From assembly GCF_000024225.1 (NCBI RefSeq), contig NC_013203.1, positions 1,178,001-1,242,000 of the forward strand: DNA of 64,000 bases, written 5' to 3'. The notes beneath the pieces were generated by a model. It ran no database searches. It was given only the letters and a program-made list of their open reading frames with translations, and had not been told where the DNA came from. This document shows positions 27,900-35,829 of the stretch, piece after piece; the stretch's first letter is position 1; every line of letters begins with the position of its first letter. A program made the translations under genes and the position numbers. This DNA is from Lancefieldella parvula DSM 20469 (GTDB lineage Bacteria; Actinomycetota; Coriobacteriia; Coriobacteriales; Atopobiaceae).

Positions 27900-27928
27900 A
27901 AAAGGACGCGCCATAGGCACGTCCTTTT
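27900..27928 (-). terminator. Terminator or attenuator between agaS and nagA
   Basis: AAAAGGACG / CGTCCTTTT stem (9 bp, 11-base loop) with T-rich ends, 10 bases after the agaS stop on the minus strand. The nagA ribosome site follows directly, so partial read-through is possible. Confidence 0.75.
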
Positions 27929-27937
27929 TAGTAATTC

Positions 27938-29104
27938 CTACAGTGAGTGAATTGTAACACCCTTGACTACTCGATTAACCTGACCGGTTGGAGAAGGTGT
28001 GTCCGGTTTGTTATTAACGCGAACTGAGTTCAAAAGTGCTACTACCTGAGCGACCATTACAAAGGGCAGAGCCAAATAAGGTGCTGGCAGAGGCTCTGAA
28101 AGTACAGGAAGACTAAAAGTTCTTCCCGCAAAGTTTGTTGTGCCCTCTTGCTCAATACCAATGGTCAGAGCGGCAATCTGGTCTCCCCTAATCTCGTCAA
28201 GAATATCCAGATCATATTGACGCGTATAAGGATTGTTAGAAACAAAATCAAACACCAAGGTATGCTCGTCAACAAAAGACTTTGGTCCGTGGCGATATCC
28301 CATTGAAGAATCCCACGACGTTGCATTAATACCAGCTGCAAGTTCCAAAATCTTAAGCTGTGCCTCATGAGCAAGACCCACAAAAAGACCAGAACCCAAA
28401 TAAGTAATGCGGTTGAAATCACTCTTGAGCCACTCAGCAATCTCTTCCTCACGTTCAATTACTTGTCTACCCAGCTTAGCAGCATCAAGTATCCAAGCCT
28501 TCTTCTGCTGGTCATCGGCGCTATCAAAGACAAGCGTTGCAAGAAGTGTCATACAGCTATAAGAGCCAGTCATTGCAAAGCCCTGGTCATTTGCACCAGG
28601 AATAAGAAGAAGCAATGTATCGTCTTTACCTGCGGACTCAACAGCAAGTTTTCCTTCAGGAGCGCAAGTAATATTGATGAGCAAAAGATTTTTAACAATT
28701 TGGCGAGCAATATTTACTGCAGCAAGACTCTCTGGACTATTACCAGAGCGTGCAAAAGACACCAGGACCGTTGGATCCTCTAGATCAAGACTACCGTAAG
28801 GATCAGAAACAATATCAGTAGTTGCAACAGACACAAACTCAAAAGAGCTCTTCTCGCCATGAGAACGAAGATAGGGAGTAATGGTATCACCTACATATGC
28901 CGAGGTACCTGCGCCAGTAAAAACCACGCGCGTACGACGTTTCCCACCAAGACTACGAGCGCGCTCTACAAATTCTTTAATTGCAGAAAGGTTCTCTTGA
29001 TAAATGCCAAAGGTAGACTCCCAAAGCTCAGGCTGCTGCTTAATCTCGGCAGTTGTAATATCCGCACCTAGTGCCTTTAGCTCTTCTTGGCTCTTTTTAA
29101 ACAT
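27938..29104 (-). CDS. agaS: AgaS-type SIS-domain sugar isomerase/deaminase
   Basis: 388 residues. Two SIS domains (about 45-190 and 210-370) with the AgaS-typical FTGAGTSAYVGD, SFARSGNSPES and SMGYRHGPKSF motifs. AgaS proteins convert galactosamine-6-phosphate to tagatose-6-phosphate with release of ammonia. It lies 22 bases downstream of the GntR gene and upstream of nagA. The remaining steps, kinase and aldolase, are encoded at 33.8-35.7 kb. Confidence 0.9.
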   Translation of the reverse strand: MFKKSQEELKALGADITTAEIKQQPELWESTFGIYQENLSAIKEFVERARSLGGKRRTRVVFTGAGTSAYVGDTITPYLRSHGEKSSFEFVSVATTDIVSDPYGSLDLEDPTVLVSFARSGNSPESLAAVNIARQIVKNLLLINITCAPEGKLAVESAGKDDTLLLLIPGANDQGFAMTGSYSCMTLLATLVFDSADDQQKKAWILDAAKLGRQVIEREEEIAEWLKSDFNRITYLGSGLFVGLAHEAQLKILELAAGINATSWDSSMGYRHGPKSFVDEHTLVFDFVSNNPYTRQYDLDILDEIRGDQIAALTIGIEQEGTTNFAGRTFSLPVLSEPLPAPYLALPFVMVAQVVALLNSVRVNNKPDTPSPTGQVNRVVKGVTIHSL

Positions 29105-29126
29105 TGATATCCCTTCTTACAGTTAT

Positions 29127-29855
29127 CTAACTGCGCGTATGTACAATCTTGTATCTAAATTGATCGGCGCGAGCTACACTCAAAGTGAACTCAACAATGA
29201 TATTTTTGTCGTTATACGTGGTGCGAGTAAGACTCAACACCGGCGAACCCTCAGAAATTTGCAATAAAGTGGCGTCATCCGAGCGAGCAATTGAAGCCTT
29301 GAACTCCTCTTCTGCCACGCCAATCTTTATGTTGTAGTCTTCTTCAAAAATTTGGTACAAGGATTTTTGCTCAAGATCATGAGCAGTAAGCGAGAAAAAC
29401 TGTGAAACTGGAAGGTAGGTTACTTCCAACATCATGGGCACATCATCAGCACTTCTCAGACGTTTGATGCGGAAGAGTTTCTCGCCAAGAATAACATGCA
29501 TGTGCTGGGCTAAGAACTTATTAGCCTCAATAGTGTCAAACTCAAGAGTGGTAGTTTTTGGAACACGGCCTAACTGGCGCTGCTGATCGGTGAAACTATA
29601 GCCGCCCATAAGATCTGTTGCACGCTCAGAAATATCAGCTACAAAGGTACCGCGACCGCGTTGACGGTAAATAAGCCCCATGTGTTCGAGCTCTTGCAGG
29701 GCAAGTCTTACCGTGGTACGAGAAAGACCATAAGAATCGGAGAGCTCTCGCTCAGAAGGAAGCGGATCGTCTGGATCCATCTCGTTCTCAATACGATAAC
29801 GCAGCATATTTGCAAGCTGCTCGTAGAGTGGCTGTCTTCCCATAAAAGCTGTCAT
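29127..29855 (-). CDS. GntR-family (HutC/UTRA) regulator of the amino-sugar locus
   Basis: 242 residues from ATG 29855 with AGGAG at spacing 6; a TTG one codon earlier is rejected. An N-terminal winged helix (LPSERELSDSYGLSRTTVRLAL, about 31-52 is the recognition region) is joined to a UTRA ligand domain (85-242), the NagR/AgaR-like arrangement that senses a sugar phosphate. It sits inside the operon it probably represses. Candidate operators are the repeats at 33421-33456 in the divergent control region. Confidence 0.9.
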   Translation of the reverse strand: MTAFMGRQPLYEQLANMLRYRIENEMDPDDPLPSERELSDSYGLSRTTVRLALQELEHMGLIYRQRGRGTFVADISERATDLMGGYSFTDQQRQLGRVPKTTTLEFDTIEANKFLAQHMHVILGEKLFRIKRLRSADDVPMMLEVTYLPVSQFFSLTAHDLEQKSLYQIFEEDYNIKIGVAEEEFKASIARSDDATLLQISEGSPVLSLTRTTYNDKNIIVEFTLSVARADQFRYKIVHTRS

Positions 29856-29872
29856 CAAACTCTCCTATAAAA

Positions 29873-29901
29873 GACGGGTGCCCAACATGTGGACACCCGT
29901 C
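29873..29901 (-). terminator. Intrinsic terminator between PTS IID and gntR
   Basis: Stem GACGGGTG / CACCCGTC with extra GG-CC pairs, followed on the minus strand by TTTTAT. It lies 8 bases after the IID stop and would lower expression of gntR, agaS and nagA relative to the PTS genes. Confidence 0.85.
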
Positions 29902-29909
29902 ATACTTAC

Positions 29910-30989
29910 TTACCCCCAAATATATGGGAGAACACCAAAGCCAGAGCCAAGGAGTGCAATTACCAGAAGAAGGCAGATGCACATAATTGGAGTCCAGTTA
30001 CGCTTTGCCATGAGATAGTACAAGCAAAGGGTAAGAGCCAATGGAATAAGCTTTGGACAAACGCCGTCAAGAATCTTCTGAATGTCAATAGAGACAGGAG
30101 AAGTGACTTCCTTGCCAATAGTTACCAGGTTAACGCCGTTGCCGACTGGAGTAATAGCAGCGGTGCCATCCTTGCCGTCAGCAGTTTTGCCACCGAGGAA
30201 CTTAACGGACTCAGGATTCTTCTTGTAGTCTGCATAGCTGCCCTCAGCAAAGAGTACCTTGTCATACTGACCAGAAGCAAGCTGCTCATCAGAAAGAGTT
30301 ACCTGAGAAAGAACAACACTGTGTGTCTCACCGTTAGGGATGTTTGCGCCAACGCCAAGCTTGGTTCCGCCGTAGCAAACAACCAAGCAACCAACAACAA
30401 AGACACCCAAGATAGAAGCAGCACGAGTGAACTCTTTTGCATTCTCGGTAAGCAGGGTAATTGCATCAGTGCCCATCTTGTAGGAAAGGTTCATCAGCCA
30501 ATAACGTACAGCAAACTGTGCAATATTGAAGATGATGAGGAACAAAAATGGCGCAAAGACGTTGCCAGAGATTGCCATATTAGAGGTAATACCAGCAGTA
30601 ATTGGAACAAGAGTGAACCAGAACAGTGCGTCACCAATGCCACCTAGAGGACCCATTGCAGAAACGCGGACTGCACGAATGGTTGGAATATCCAGCTTGT
30701 TCTGCTCAAGAGAGAGAACAATACCCATAACAAAAGTAACCAAAAATGGGTGGGTATTAAAGAACTCAAGGTTGTGACTCATGGAAGCAGCAAGGTCATC
30801 CTTGTTGTCGCCGTGAATCTTCTCAAGACCTGGAAGGATACCGTAAAGCCAACCAGCTGCCTGCATTCTTTCGTAATTGAAGGAAGCCTGCAGGAACAGG
30901 GAACGCCACACCATCTTGTTGAGTGTCTTCTGATCAAGTGGCTCAGCAGGAGTGGTGTTCTGATAGGTATCAGGAATATTAAATGCCAT
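29910..30989 (-). CDS. PTS mannose/fructose/sorbose-family EIID
   Basis: 359 residues from ATG 30989, overlapping the IIC gene by 11 bp with AGGTGAC as ribosome site. The EIID signature ASFNYERMQAAGWLYGILPGLEKI is near residues 32-56, followed by GPLGGIGDALFW and C-terminal membrane segments. A hydrophilic insertion of about 90 residues (about 215-305) is larger than in ManZ. With IIC it forms the membrane translocator. GalNAc is the favoured substrate from context. Confidence 0.92.
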   Translation of the reverse strand: MAFNIPDTYQNTTPAEPLDQKTLNKMVWRSLFLQASFNYERMQAAGWLYGILPGLEKIHGDNKDDLAASMSHNLEFFNTHPFLVTFVMGIVLSLEQNKLDIPTIRAVRVSAMGPLGGIGDALFWFTLVPITAGITSNMAISGNVFAPFLFLIIFNIAQFAVRYWLMNLSYKMGTDAITLLTENAKEFTRAASILGVFVVGCLVVCYGGTKLGVGANIPNGETHSVVLSQVTLSDEQLASGQYDKVLFAEGSYADYKKNPESVKFLGGKTADGKDGTAAITPVGNGVNLVTIGKEVTSPVSIDIQKILDGVCPKLIPLALTLCLYYLMAKRNWTPIMCICLLLVIALLGSGFGVLPYIWG

Positions 30990-31785
30990 CTTCGAAGTCA
31001 CCTCCAGCAACAACAGCAGGAGCAGCATTCTTCATCTTGGTCTGGAGCTGGTAATCCCAGAATGCGATACCAAAGCCAATGAGAGCAAGAAGCAGAAGTG
31101 CTGGACCAGAGAGCTCAGGAATGCTGATAAATACGATTGCGGCTGCAAAGCCCATGAGGAAGAAGCCCCAGAGCTCGCGAGAAACCATAACCTTCAGCAG
31201 GATTGCAAAGCCGACGAAGCGCATCATGCCACCAGCGACGGACAGTGCATTCATGAGCCACTTTGGAATTGCAGTGGTGATCTGAGTGCCAAATGCAGCA
31301 CCGCCCAGGAAGAACAGGGTAACAATAACACCGAAGAAAAGACCAAGGGCAGCCATTGCGCCGTAGTTAATACGAGCAATTCCCTTAGGATCTGCCTTCT
31401 CGGCATATGCATCAGCAGTTGCCATTACAGGGGACATAATAGTAAAGATGATGGTTACTGCATACTGACCAAGCAGCGAGAATGGAATTGCTGCAGCTAC
31501 AGCAGCCATTGGCTCAAGCTTAGTAGTGATTGCAAAGACTGCAGACATAATGCCGCCGATAACAGCATTAGGTGGCTGTGCACCACCAACAGGCATGTTA
31601 CCGATGGTCATAAGCTGATAGGTACCACCAACAATGAGACCAGTCTGAACGTCGCCAAGAATCAAACCAACCAAAAAACCAGTTACGATTGGCTGGTAAA
31701 GAGACTCGAGGAAACTAAACTGATCGATGCCAGCGATAAACGCAACGATGAAAATTAATAACACCTGAATAGGGCTAACATCCAT
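30979..31785 (-). CDS. PTS mannose/fructose/sorbose-family EIIC
   Basis: 268 residues from ATG 31785, preceded by AAAGGAGG at spacing 7. A highly hydrophobic protein with the EIIC motifs GLIVGGTYQLMTIGNMPVGGAQPPNA spanning about residues 55-80. It binds the sugar in the membrane with EIID. The first start in the frame (31812) is rejected because it lies upstream of the strong ribosome site. Confidence 0.92.
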   Translation of the reverse strand: MDVSPIQVLLIFIVAFIAGIDQFSFLESLYQPIVTGFLVGLILGDVQTGLIVGGTYQLMTIGNMPVGGAQPPNAVIGGIMSAVFAITTKLEPMAAVAAAIPFSLLGQYAVTIIFTIMSPVMATADAYAEKADPKGIARINYGAMAALGLFFGVIVTLFFLGGAAFGTQITTAIPKWLMNALSVAGGMMRFVGFAILLKVMVSRELWGFFLMGFAAAIVFISIPELSGPALLLLALIGFGIAFWDYQLQTKMKNAAPAVVAGGDFEDGI

Positions 31786-31814
31786 CTTAACTCCTCCTTT
31801 CAAACACACCATAA

Positions 31815-31920
31815 CTGCCGATGACGATGATCGGCAGACTATCCGAATACCTTTGCCAACCTGCTAGAAACGTTGCACCATTGCAACTTTTTGCGATCTC
31901 TACCAGGAAGTTGCGCGCAA
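31815..31920 (-). other. Cluster of hairpins between IIB and IIC
   Basis: In 138 bases three dyads occur: CTGCCGAT/ATCGGCAG (31815-31837), GTTGCA-CCAT-TGCAAC (31872-31887, with T5 on the plus strand) and TTGCGCGCAA (31911-31920). None has a clear minus-strand T tract, so differential mRNA stability of PTS parts is more likely than termination. Confidence 0.5.
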
Positions 31921-31923
31921 AAT

Positions 31924-32406
31924 TTACTCGAATAGCTTTGAGATATCCTCGACCGGGGTCGTAGGAACACGCCTAATCTCTAGAGTCACCCCCAATTCCT
32001 GAAGCTCACGGAAGGCAGCGACGTCCTTATCGTCTACCGCCACACTTGTGGCGACCTGTCGCTTTCCCTCAGCCATGTGCATATTGCCGATGTTCACCTT
32101 TTTGATAGGAACACCGCCCTTGACCAGAGTGAGGACATCCTCTGGATTCTCGGCAACTAAGAAAATGTGCTGACTTGCAGAAGCCTTGTGAATAACATCA
32201 ATGGTTTTCTGAAGCGTAAAATACCTAGTTGCAACACCGCTTGGTGCAGCCATGTCCATAAGACCCTGACGCATCTTATTTCCTGCAACCTCATCATTTG
32301 CAACAAGGATAAGATTGGTACCAAGGGTGCCGTTCCACTGAGTGGCAACCTGGCCGTGAATTAAACGGTTATCAATTCGAGCAAGCTTGATATCTGGTTC
32401 TCCCAT
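31924..32406 (-). CDS. PTS mannose/fructose/sorbose-family EIIB
   Basis: 160 residues from ATG 32406, GGAG eight bases upstream. Phosphoacceptor His17 lies in ARIDNRLIHGQVATQW, the universal EIIB motif of this family. It accepts phosphate from the separate IIA protein and passes it to the incoming sugar. Soluble, cytoplasmic and of usual length. Confidence 0.93.
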   Translation of the reverse strand: MGEPDIKLARIDNRLIHGQVATQWNGTLGTNLILVANDEVAGNKMRQGLMDMAAPSGVATRYFTLQKTIDVIHKASASQHIFLVAENPEDVLTLVKGGVPIKKVNIGNMHMAEGKRQVATSVAVDDKDVAAFRELQELGVTLEIRRVPTTPVEDISKLFE

Positions 32407-32501
32407 AACAAGTTCTCCTCTCTTTACACGCATATTTGTGCGTGCTATCTGCGATTCTCATCGCACTACTCGCAACTTGCGCTGCGTGTTTTACTGCAAA
32501 T

Positions 32502-32792
32502 TTATTTATTGTTAGGGACACTGATTAAAGCCCAGCGATCCAGTGTGATAACTACATTTGGAGCAAACTCAACATCTACTGTTTCTTTTTTGACATCTTT
32601 TACCACGCCGTACATTCCACTGCTGGTCTTAACTTTCTGACCTGCATGAAGATTCTTCAAAAACTCTGAAGTTGTCCCAGTCTTTTTGGAAGAAGCTTTC
32701 CAGGCAAAGAAGGAATACACAAGACCTAAAATTACCAAGAATGCGAGAAGGACAATGGATGAAGCAAGAATGTTCTCTGCTAGATTTGCCAT
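32502..32792 (-). CDS. yajC: YajC-family small membrane protein within the PTS operon
   Basis: 96 residues with one N-terminal transmembrane helix (about 10-30) and a small beta domain (GQKVKTSSGMYGVVKDV). YajC proteins associate with SecDF in protein export, but paralogues are known inside mannose-family PTS operons of streptococci that handle host glycans. No secDF gene is nearby. Its place between IIA and IIB argues for a PTS-linked role, which is inference. Confidence 0.85.
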   Translation of the reverse strand: MANLAENILASSIVLLAFLVILGLVYSFFAWKASSKKTGTTSEFLKNLHAGQKVKTSSGMYGVVKDVKKETVDVEFAPNVVITLDRWALISVPNNK

Positions 32793-32825
32793 GTGTATCT
32801 CCTTAACTCAACAGCAAAATGCTAA

Positions 32826-33266
32826 TTAAATGCCATCATCACCGAAGATGTCATCTTCTGGCTCAACCTCAAGCTCAAGACGCTTATGGACAACTCCCTG
32901 GCTACCAGCAACAACAGCAGTCTCAACCAGCTCTTCTAGAGAAGTATCAGCCATGCGGCTACCAAGTGTTTCAAGAAGCATAGGAAGGTTAGTGCCTGTA
33001 ACAACTTCTACGTTTGAATAATTCTGAGCAATTATCATTGCCTGATTAAAAGGCGTACCGCCAAGCAGGTCGCAGAAAACCAACACGCCGTCAGTAGTGT
33101 CAAGAAGATCAGAAATTGTGGCAGCAAGAGTTTCTGGGTACGTTGCAGCACCGGCTTCAATAAAAGGAACGGGAACAAAAGCTTCTTGCTCACCAGCAAT
33201 CATCTTTAAAGCATCTGCAAGACCGTTTGCAAACGTTCCATGACCAGTTAAAACGCAACCTACCAT
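32826..33266 (-). CDS. PTS mannose/fructose/sorbose-family EIIA
   Basis: 146 residues; ATG 33266 behind AAAGGAG. Phosphoacceptor His9 lies in VLTGHGTFANGL and a conserved LLGGTPFNQA is near residue 68. It receives phosphate from HPr. The C-terminal 20 residues are acidic (EVEPEDDIFGDDG), which is uncommon. It is the promoter-proximal gene of the PTS operon. Confidence 0.93.
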   Translation of the reverse strand: MVGCVLTGHGTFANGLADALKMIAGEQEAFVPVPFIEAGAATYPETLAATISDLLDTTDGVLVFCDLLGGTPFNQAMIIAQNYSNVEVVTGTNLPMLLETLGSRMADTSLEELVETAVVAGSQGVVHKRLELEVEPEDDIFGDDGI

Positions 33267-33803
33267 GCTAAACTCCTTTCAAAGAACTGGGAACTATCTG
33301 GAAAGCTACATGAGAGACTTTAAAAGTATTGAACCTTCTCTTTAAGTGGTAGATACCAGATAACAACCTAATACAAAGTATAGTCTAGTGAGCTTCTTAT
33401 AATGTGTACGTTAACAATCGACGGTTTAACGGTACTATTTTCACCGTAAACGGTACGCATATTTTTATTTTCGCAGGTAAATATGTGAATAAATTGTGAT
33501 GAAGCAATAAAAACTCAGCACGTTTGCCATAAAACAAAAAACTTCTATAACGTACTTTTATACGTAATAAATGTAGTAAACAACCCTAAAATCCTGCTCA
33601 AATACGCTAAGAAAATAAAATTGGTATTAAGAAATTATGTACTGGTATCTTTTTTTAGAACATCTAAAGAAAAGTTTCTTGATAACGCTTTGGTTAAATT
33701 GATTTAACTCCATTCTGTTTGTAGGGGCAATGTTCCATAGTGTTTCTCACCCTACTTTCTCTAGGCACTTTATGTGTACTGTCTTTTAGACGAGGTGATA
33801 TGC
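33267..33803. promoter_or_regulatory. Divergent control region of the amino-sugar locus
   Basis: About 540 AT-rich bases between the PTS operon (-) and the kinase gene (+), with no credible ORF. Repeats visible are ACGGTTTAACGGT (33421-33433) and ACCGTAAACGGT (33443-33454), with AACGGTAC recurring at a 21-bp interval (33428 and 33449). A second dyad is GTTAAA-TTGA-TTTAAC (33693-33708) nearer the kinase. A TATACT (33382-33377, minus) is a possible -10 for the PTS operon. These are candidate GntR operators and catabolite-control sites; assignments are unproven. Confidence 0.5.
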
Positions 33804-34739
33804 GTGATTGTTACTGTGACACTCAATGCATCCATTGATAAGGCTTACTACCTGGATTCTCCTGTTGTAGACGGAACCGTACATAGAGTCTCGGTGGTAG
33901 ATAACAGTGCTGGCGGCAAAGGTCTTAATGCGTCAAGAGCCATTACTACCCTTAACTATCCCGTATGTGCCACAGGATTTGTAGGTGGCAATAATGGTCG
34001 TTACCTCGTTGAACTAGCGCATAAAGATGGTATTACCAGTGATTTCATTTATACTGAACAAGAAACTCGCTCATGTATCAATATTCTAGAACCAAACAAA
34101 CAGTCAACTGAGTTTTTAGAGCCTGGTCAGCCAATTCTGCCTGAAGAATTCCTTGCTTTTAAGGCAAAACTTGTACAACTTACCAAAGATGCTGAGGTTG
34201 TCACTTTTAATGGCAGTATCCCAAAGGGCATTTCTGCCGAAAATTACAAAGAGCTTATTCAAGAGACCATGGCCGCTGGTGTTCCTTGTATTGTAGATGC
34301 ATCGGGTACACTACTCACCTCATGTATTGACGCTCTTCCTACCATGATTAAACCAAATACCGATGAAATCGGCCAGCTTCTAAAAAGAGAAATAACTACA
34401 CAAGATGAAATCATTGAAGCAGCACAAGAGCTGCATAAACGCGGGATTAAAATAATAGTTGTTTCGCTTGGTGCACAGGGCGCACTAATGGTTTCTGATG
34501 AAGGAACTTTTATAGCAAATCCTCCAAAAATTGAAGTTATCAATCCTGTTGGCGCGGGAGATACCCTTGTTGGCTCTTTTGCTGTTGCGCTTGCCCAAAG
34601 AAAACCGACTTCAGAGTGCCTTACCTTCGCACTATCTTGTGCGACCGCAAGTTGTTTATCTATAGGCACCGGTCGCTTTGATCAAGCTGTCGCAGCGGAG
34701 ATTCATAAACAGGTCACAATCAAAAAGATTGCTGGATAA
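33804..34739 (+). CDS. lacC: PfkB-family kinase: tagatose-6-phosphate kinase or 1-phosphofructokinase
   Basis: 311 residues from GTG 33804, chosen because GAGG lies eight bases upstream and the family usually begins with the IVTVTLNASIDKAY strand. It has the nucleotide/sugar motif SAGGKGLNASRA, the substrate segment FNGSIPKG and the catalytic NPVGAGDTLVGSF. LacC and FruK cannot be separated surely by eye. The adjacent aldolase and the AgaS pathway favour tagatose-6-phosphate as substrate. The gene is expressed divergently from the PTS operon. Confidence 0.85.
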   Translation: MIVTVTLNASIDKAYYLDSPVVDGTVHRVSVVDNSAGGKGLNASRAITTLNYPVCATGFVGGNNGRYLVELAHKDGITSDFIYTEQETRSCINILEPNKQSTEFLEPGQPILPEEFLAFKAKLVQLTKDAEVVTFNGSIPKGISAENYKELIQETMAAGVPCIVDASGTLLTSCIDALPTMIKPNTDEIGQLLKREITTQDEIIEAAQELHKRGIKIIVVSLGAQGALMVSDEGTFIANPPKIEVINPVGAGDTLVGSFAVALAQRKPTSECLTFALSCATASCLSIGTGRFDQAVAAEIHKQVTIKKIAG

Positions 34740-34799
34740 GTTTACGATAAAACAAATCTCTCGCCAAAAGTTACAAAGACACAATGATTTCTAGAAAAG

Positions 34800-34830
34800 T
34801 TGCGTGACAAAGTAAGAGAAACGTTACAAT
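34800..34830 (+). promoter_or_regulatory. Possible aldolase promoter
   Basis: TACAAT at 34825-34830 follows two weak -35 options (TTGCGT with 19-bp spacing, GTGACA with 15-bp spacing). It lies 46 bases before the aldolase start in a 136-base gap, so the aldolase may be transcribed independently of the kinase. Confidence 0.35.
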
Positions 34831-34875
34831 TTTTTTAGTTAATCAAAGAGCCCTTGGGGGCGAAAGGAGCAATAG

Positions 34876-35727
34876 ATGTTTGTTACTACTAAGCAAATGC
34901 TTCTTGACGCGCAGGCTGGCCATTACGCTGTTGGCGCCTTTAACGTTGAGAACCTTGAATTTGTAATGGCTGTTGTTAAAGCAGCAGAAGAGCGCCGCTC
35001 CCCTGTTATTCTTCAGACCACCCCTGGCACCATTAAGTATGCAAACCTTGATTACTTTGCAGCAATGGTTCGTTGTGCTGCTGAAGAGGCAACCGTTCCT
35101 GTAGCTCTTCACCTTGATCACGGTGACGGCTTTGACCGCTGCATTCAGGCAGCTCGTGCAGGTTATACTTCCGTTATGATTGACGGCTCTCACGTTCCTT
35201 TTGAGGACAACATTGCGCTTACCGCTTCTGTCACTAAATTTGCTGGCCCTATTAACCTTCCTGTTGAGGCGGAGCTCGGCAAGGTCGGCGGTAAAGAAGA
35301 CGACGGTCCAGCTGTTGAGGGCGAGAACCCCTATACTGATCCAGACCAGGCTGAAGAGTTTGTCGCACGTACTAACTGCACTTCTCTTGCAGTCGGCGTT
35401 GGTACCGCTCATGGCGTCTACCACGGTACCCCCCACATTGAGCAAGGCGTCCTGAAGGCAATCCGTCAGCGTCTTGATATTCCTCTGGTTCTTCACGGAA
35501 CTTCTGGTGTGCCAGATGACCAGGTAGCAGAGGCAATCCAGAACGGTATTTGCAAGGTTAACTACGCAACCGAGCTTCGCCAGGTCTTCACTGCAGCCTT
35601 CATGAAATATATGTCCGAGAATCCTAACAACTTTGATCCAAAGAAACCTTCTATTCCTGGTATGGAAGCAATCACCCAGATTGTTGCAAGCCACATGGAT
35701 AACCTGGGCTCCTCTCATAAAGCATAA
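34876..35727 (+). CDS. Class II aldolase, tagatose-bisphosphate (GatY/KbaY) type
   Basis: 283 residues, the usual GatY/KbaY length; AAAGGAG precedes ATG 34876. Zinc and catalytic motifs are HLDHGDGFD, EAELGKVGGKEDD, SLAVGVGTAHGVY, LHGTSGVP and CKVNYATELR. The SLAV.VGTAHG and LHGTSG segments resemble tagatose-bisphosphate aldolases more than FbaA, but fructose-1,6-bisphosphate is a real alternative substrate and the gene could serve glycolysis. Codon choice is the most GC-rich and regular in the region, as in highly expressed genes. Confidence 0.87.
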   Translation: MFVTTKQMLLDAQAGHYAVGAFNVENLEFVMAVVKAAEERRSPVILQTTPGTIKYANLDYFAAMVRCAAEEATVPVALHLDHGDGFDRCIQAARAGYTSVMIDGSHVPFEDNIALTASVTKFAGPINLPVEAELGKVGGKEDDGPAVEGENPYTDPDQAEEFVARTNCTSLAVGVGTAHGVYHGTPHIEQGVLKAIRQRLDIPLVLHGTSGVPDDQVAEAIQNGICKVNYATELRQVFTAAFMKYMSENPNNFDPKKPSIPGMEAITQIVASHMDNLGSSHKA

Positions 35728-35762
35728 GCGGCGCACGCATCCTGCTTTTTGCAGATAAAAAT

Positions 35763-35796
35763 AAGGCGAGAAGATCGATGGTCTTCTCGCCTTTTT
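35763..35796. terminator. Bidirectional intrinsic terminator
   Basis: Perfect 12-bp stem AAGGCGAGAAGA / TCTTCTCGCCTT with a 7-base loop, then TTTTTG on the plus strand and TTATTTTTAT on the minus strand. It ends the aldolase gene and, in reverse, ilvE. Both arms contain the window-wide nonamer GGCGAGAAG. Confidence 0.95.
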
Positions 35797-35829
35797 GTTA
35801 AAAGCAAAGCACTGTTGAAAATGCAGGCC

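Noticed and set aside
33676-33692. CcpA cre-like sequence near TTGATAACGCTTTGG
   Set aside because: Too many mismatches to the cre consensus, and the presence of a CcpA system in this organism is unknown.
34843-35736. 297-codon open frame opposite the aldolase gene
   Set aside because: Exactly antisense to a strongly biased, highly expressed gene; composition is Cys/Arg-rich and meaningless.
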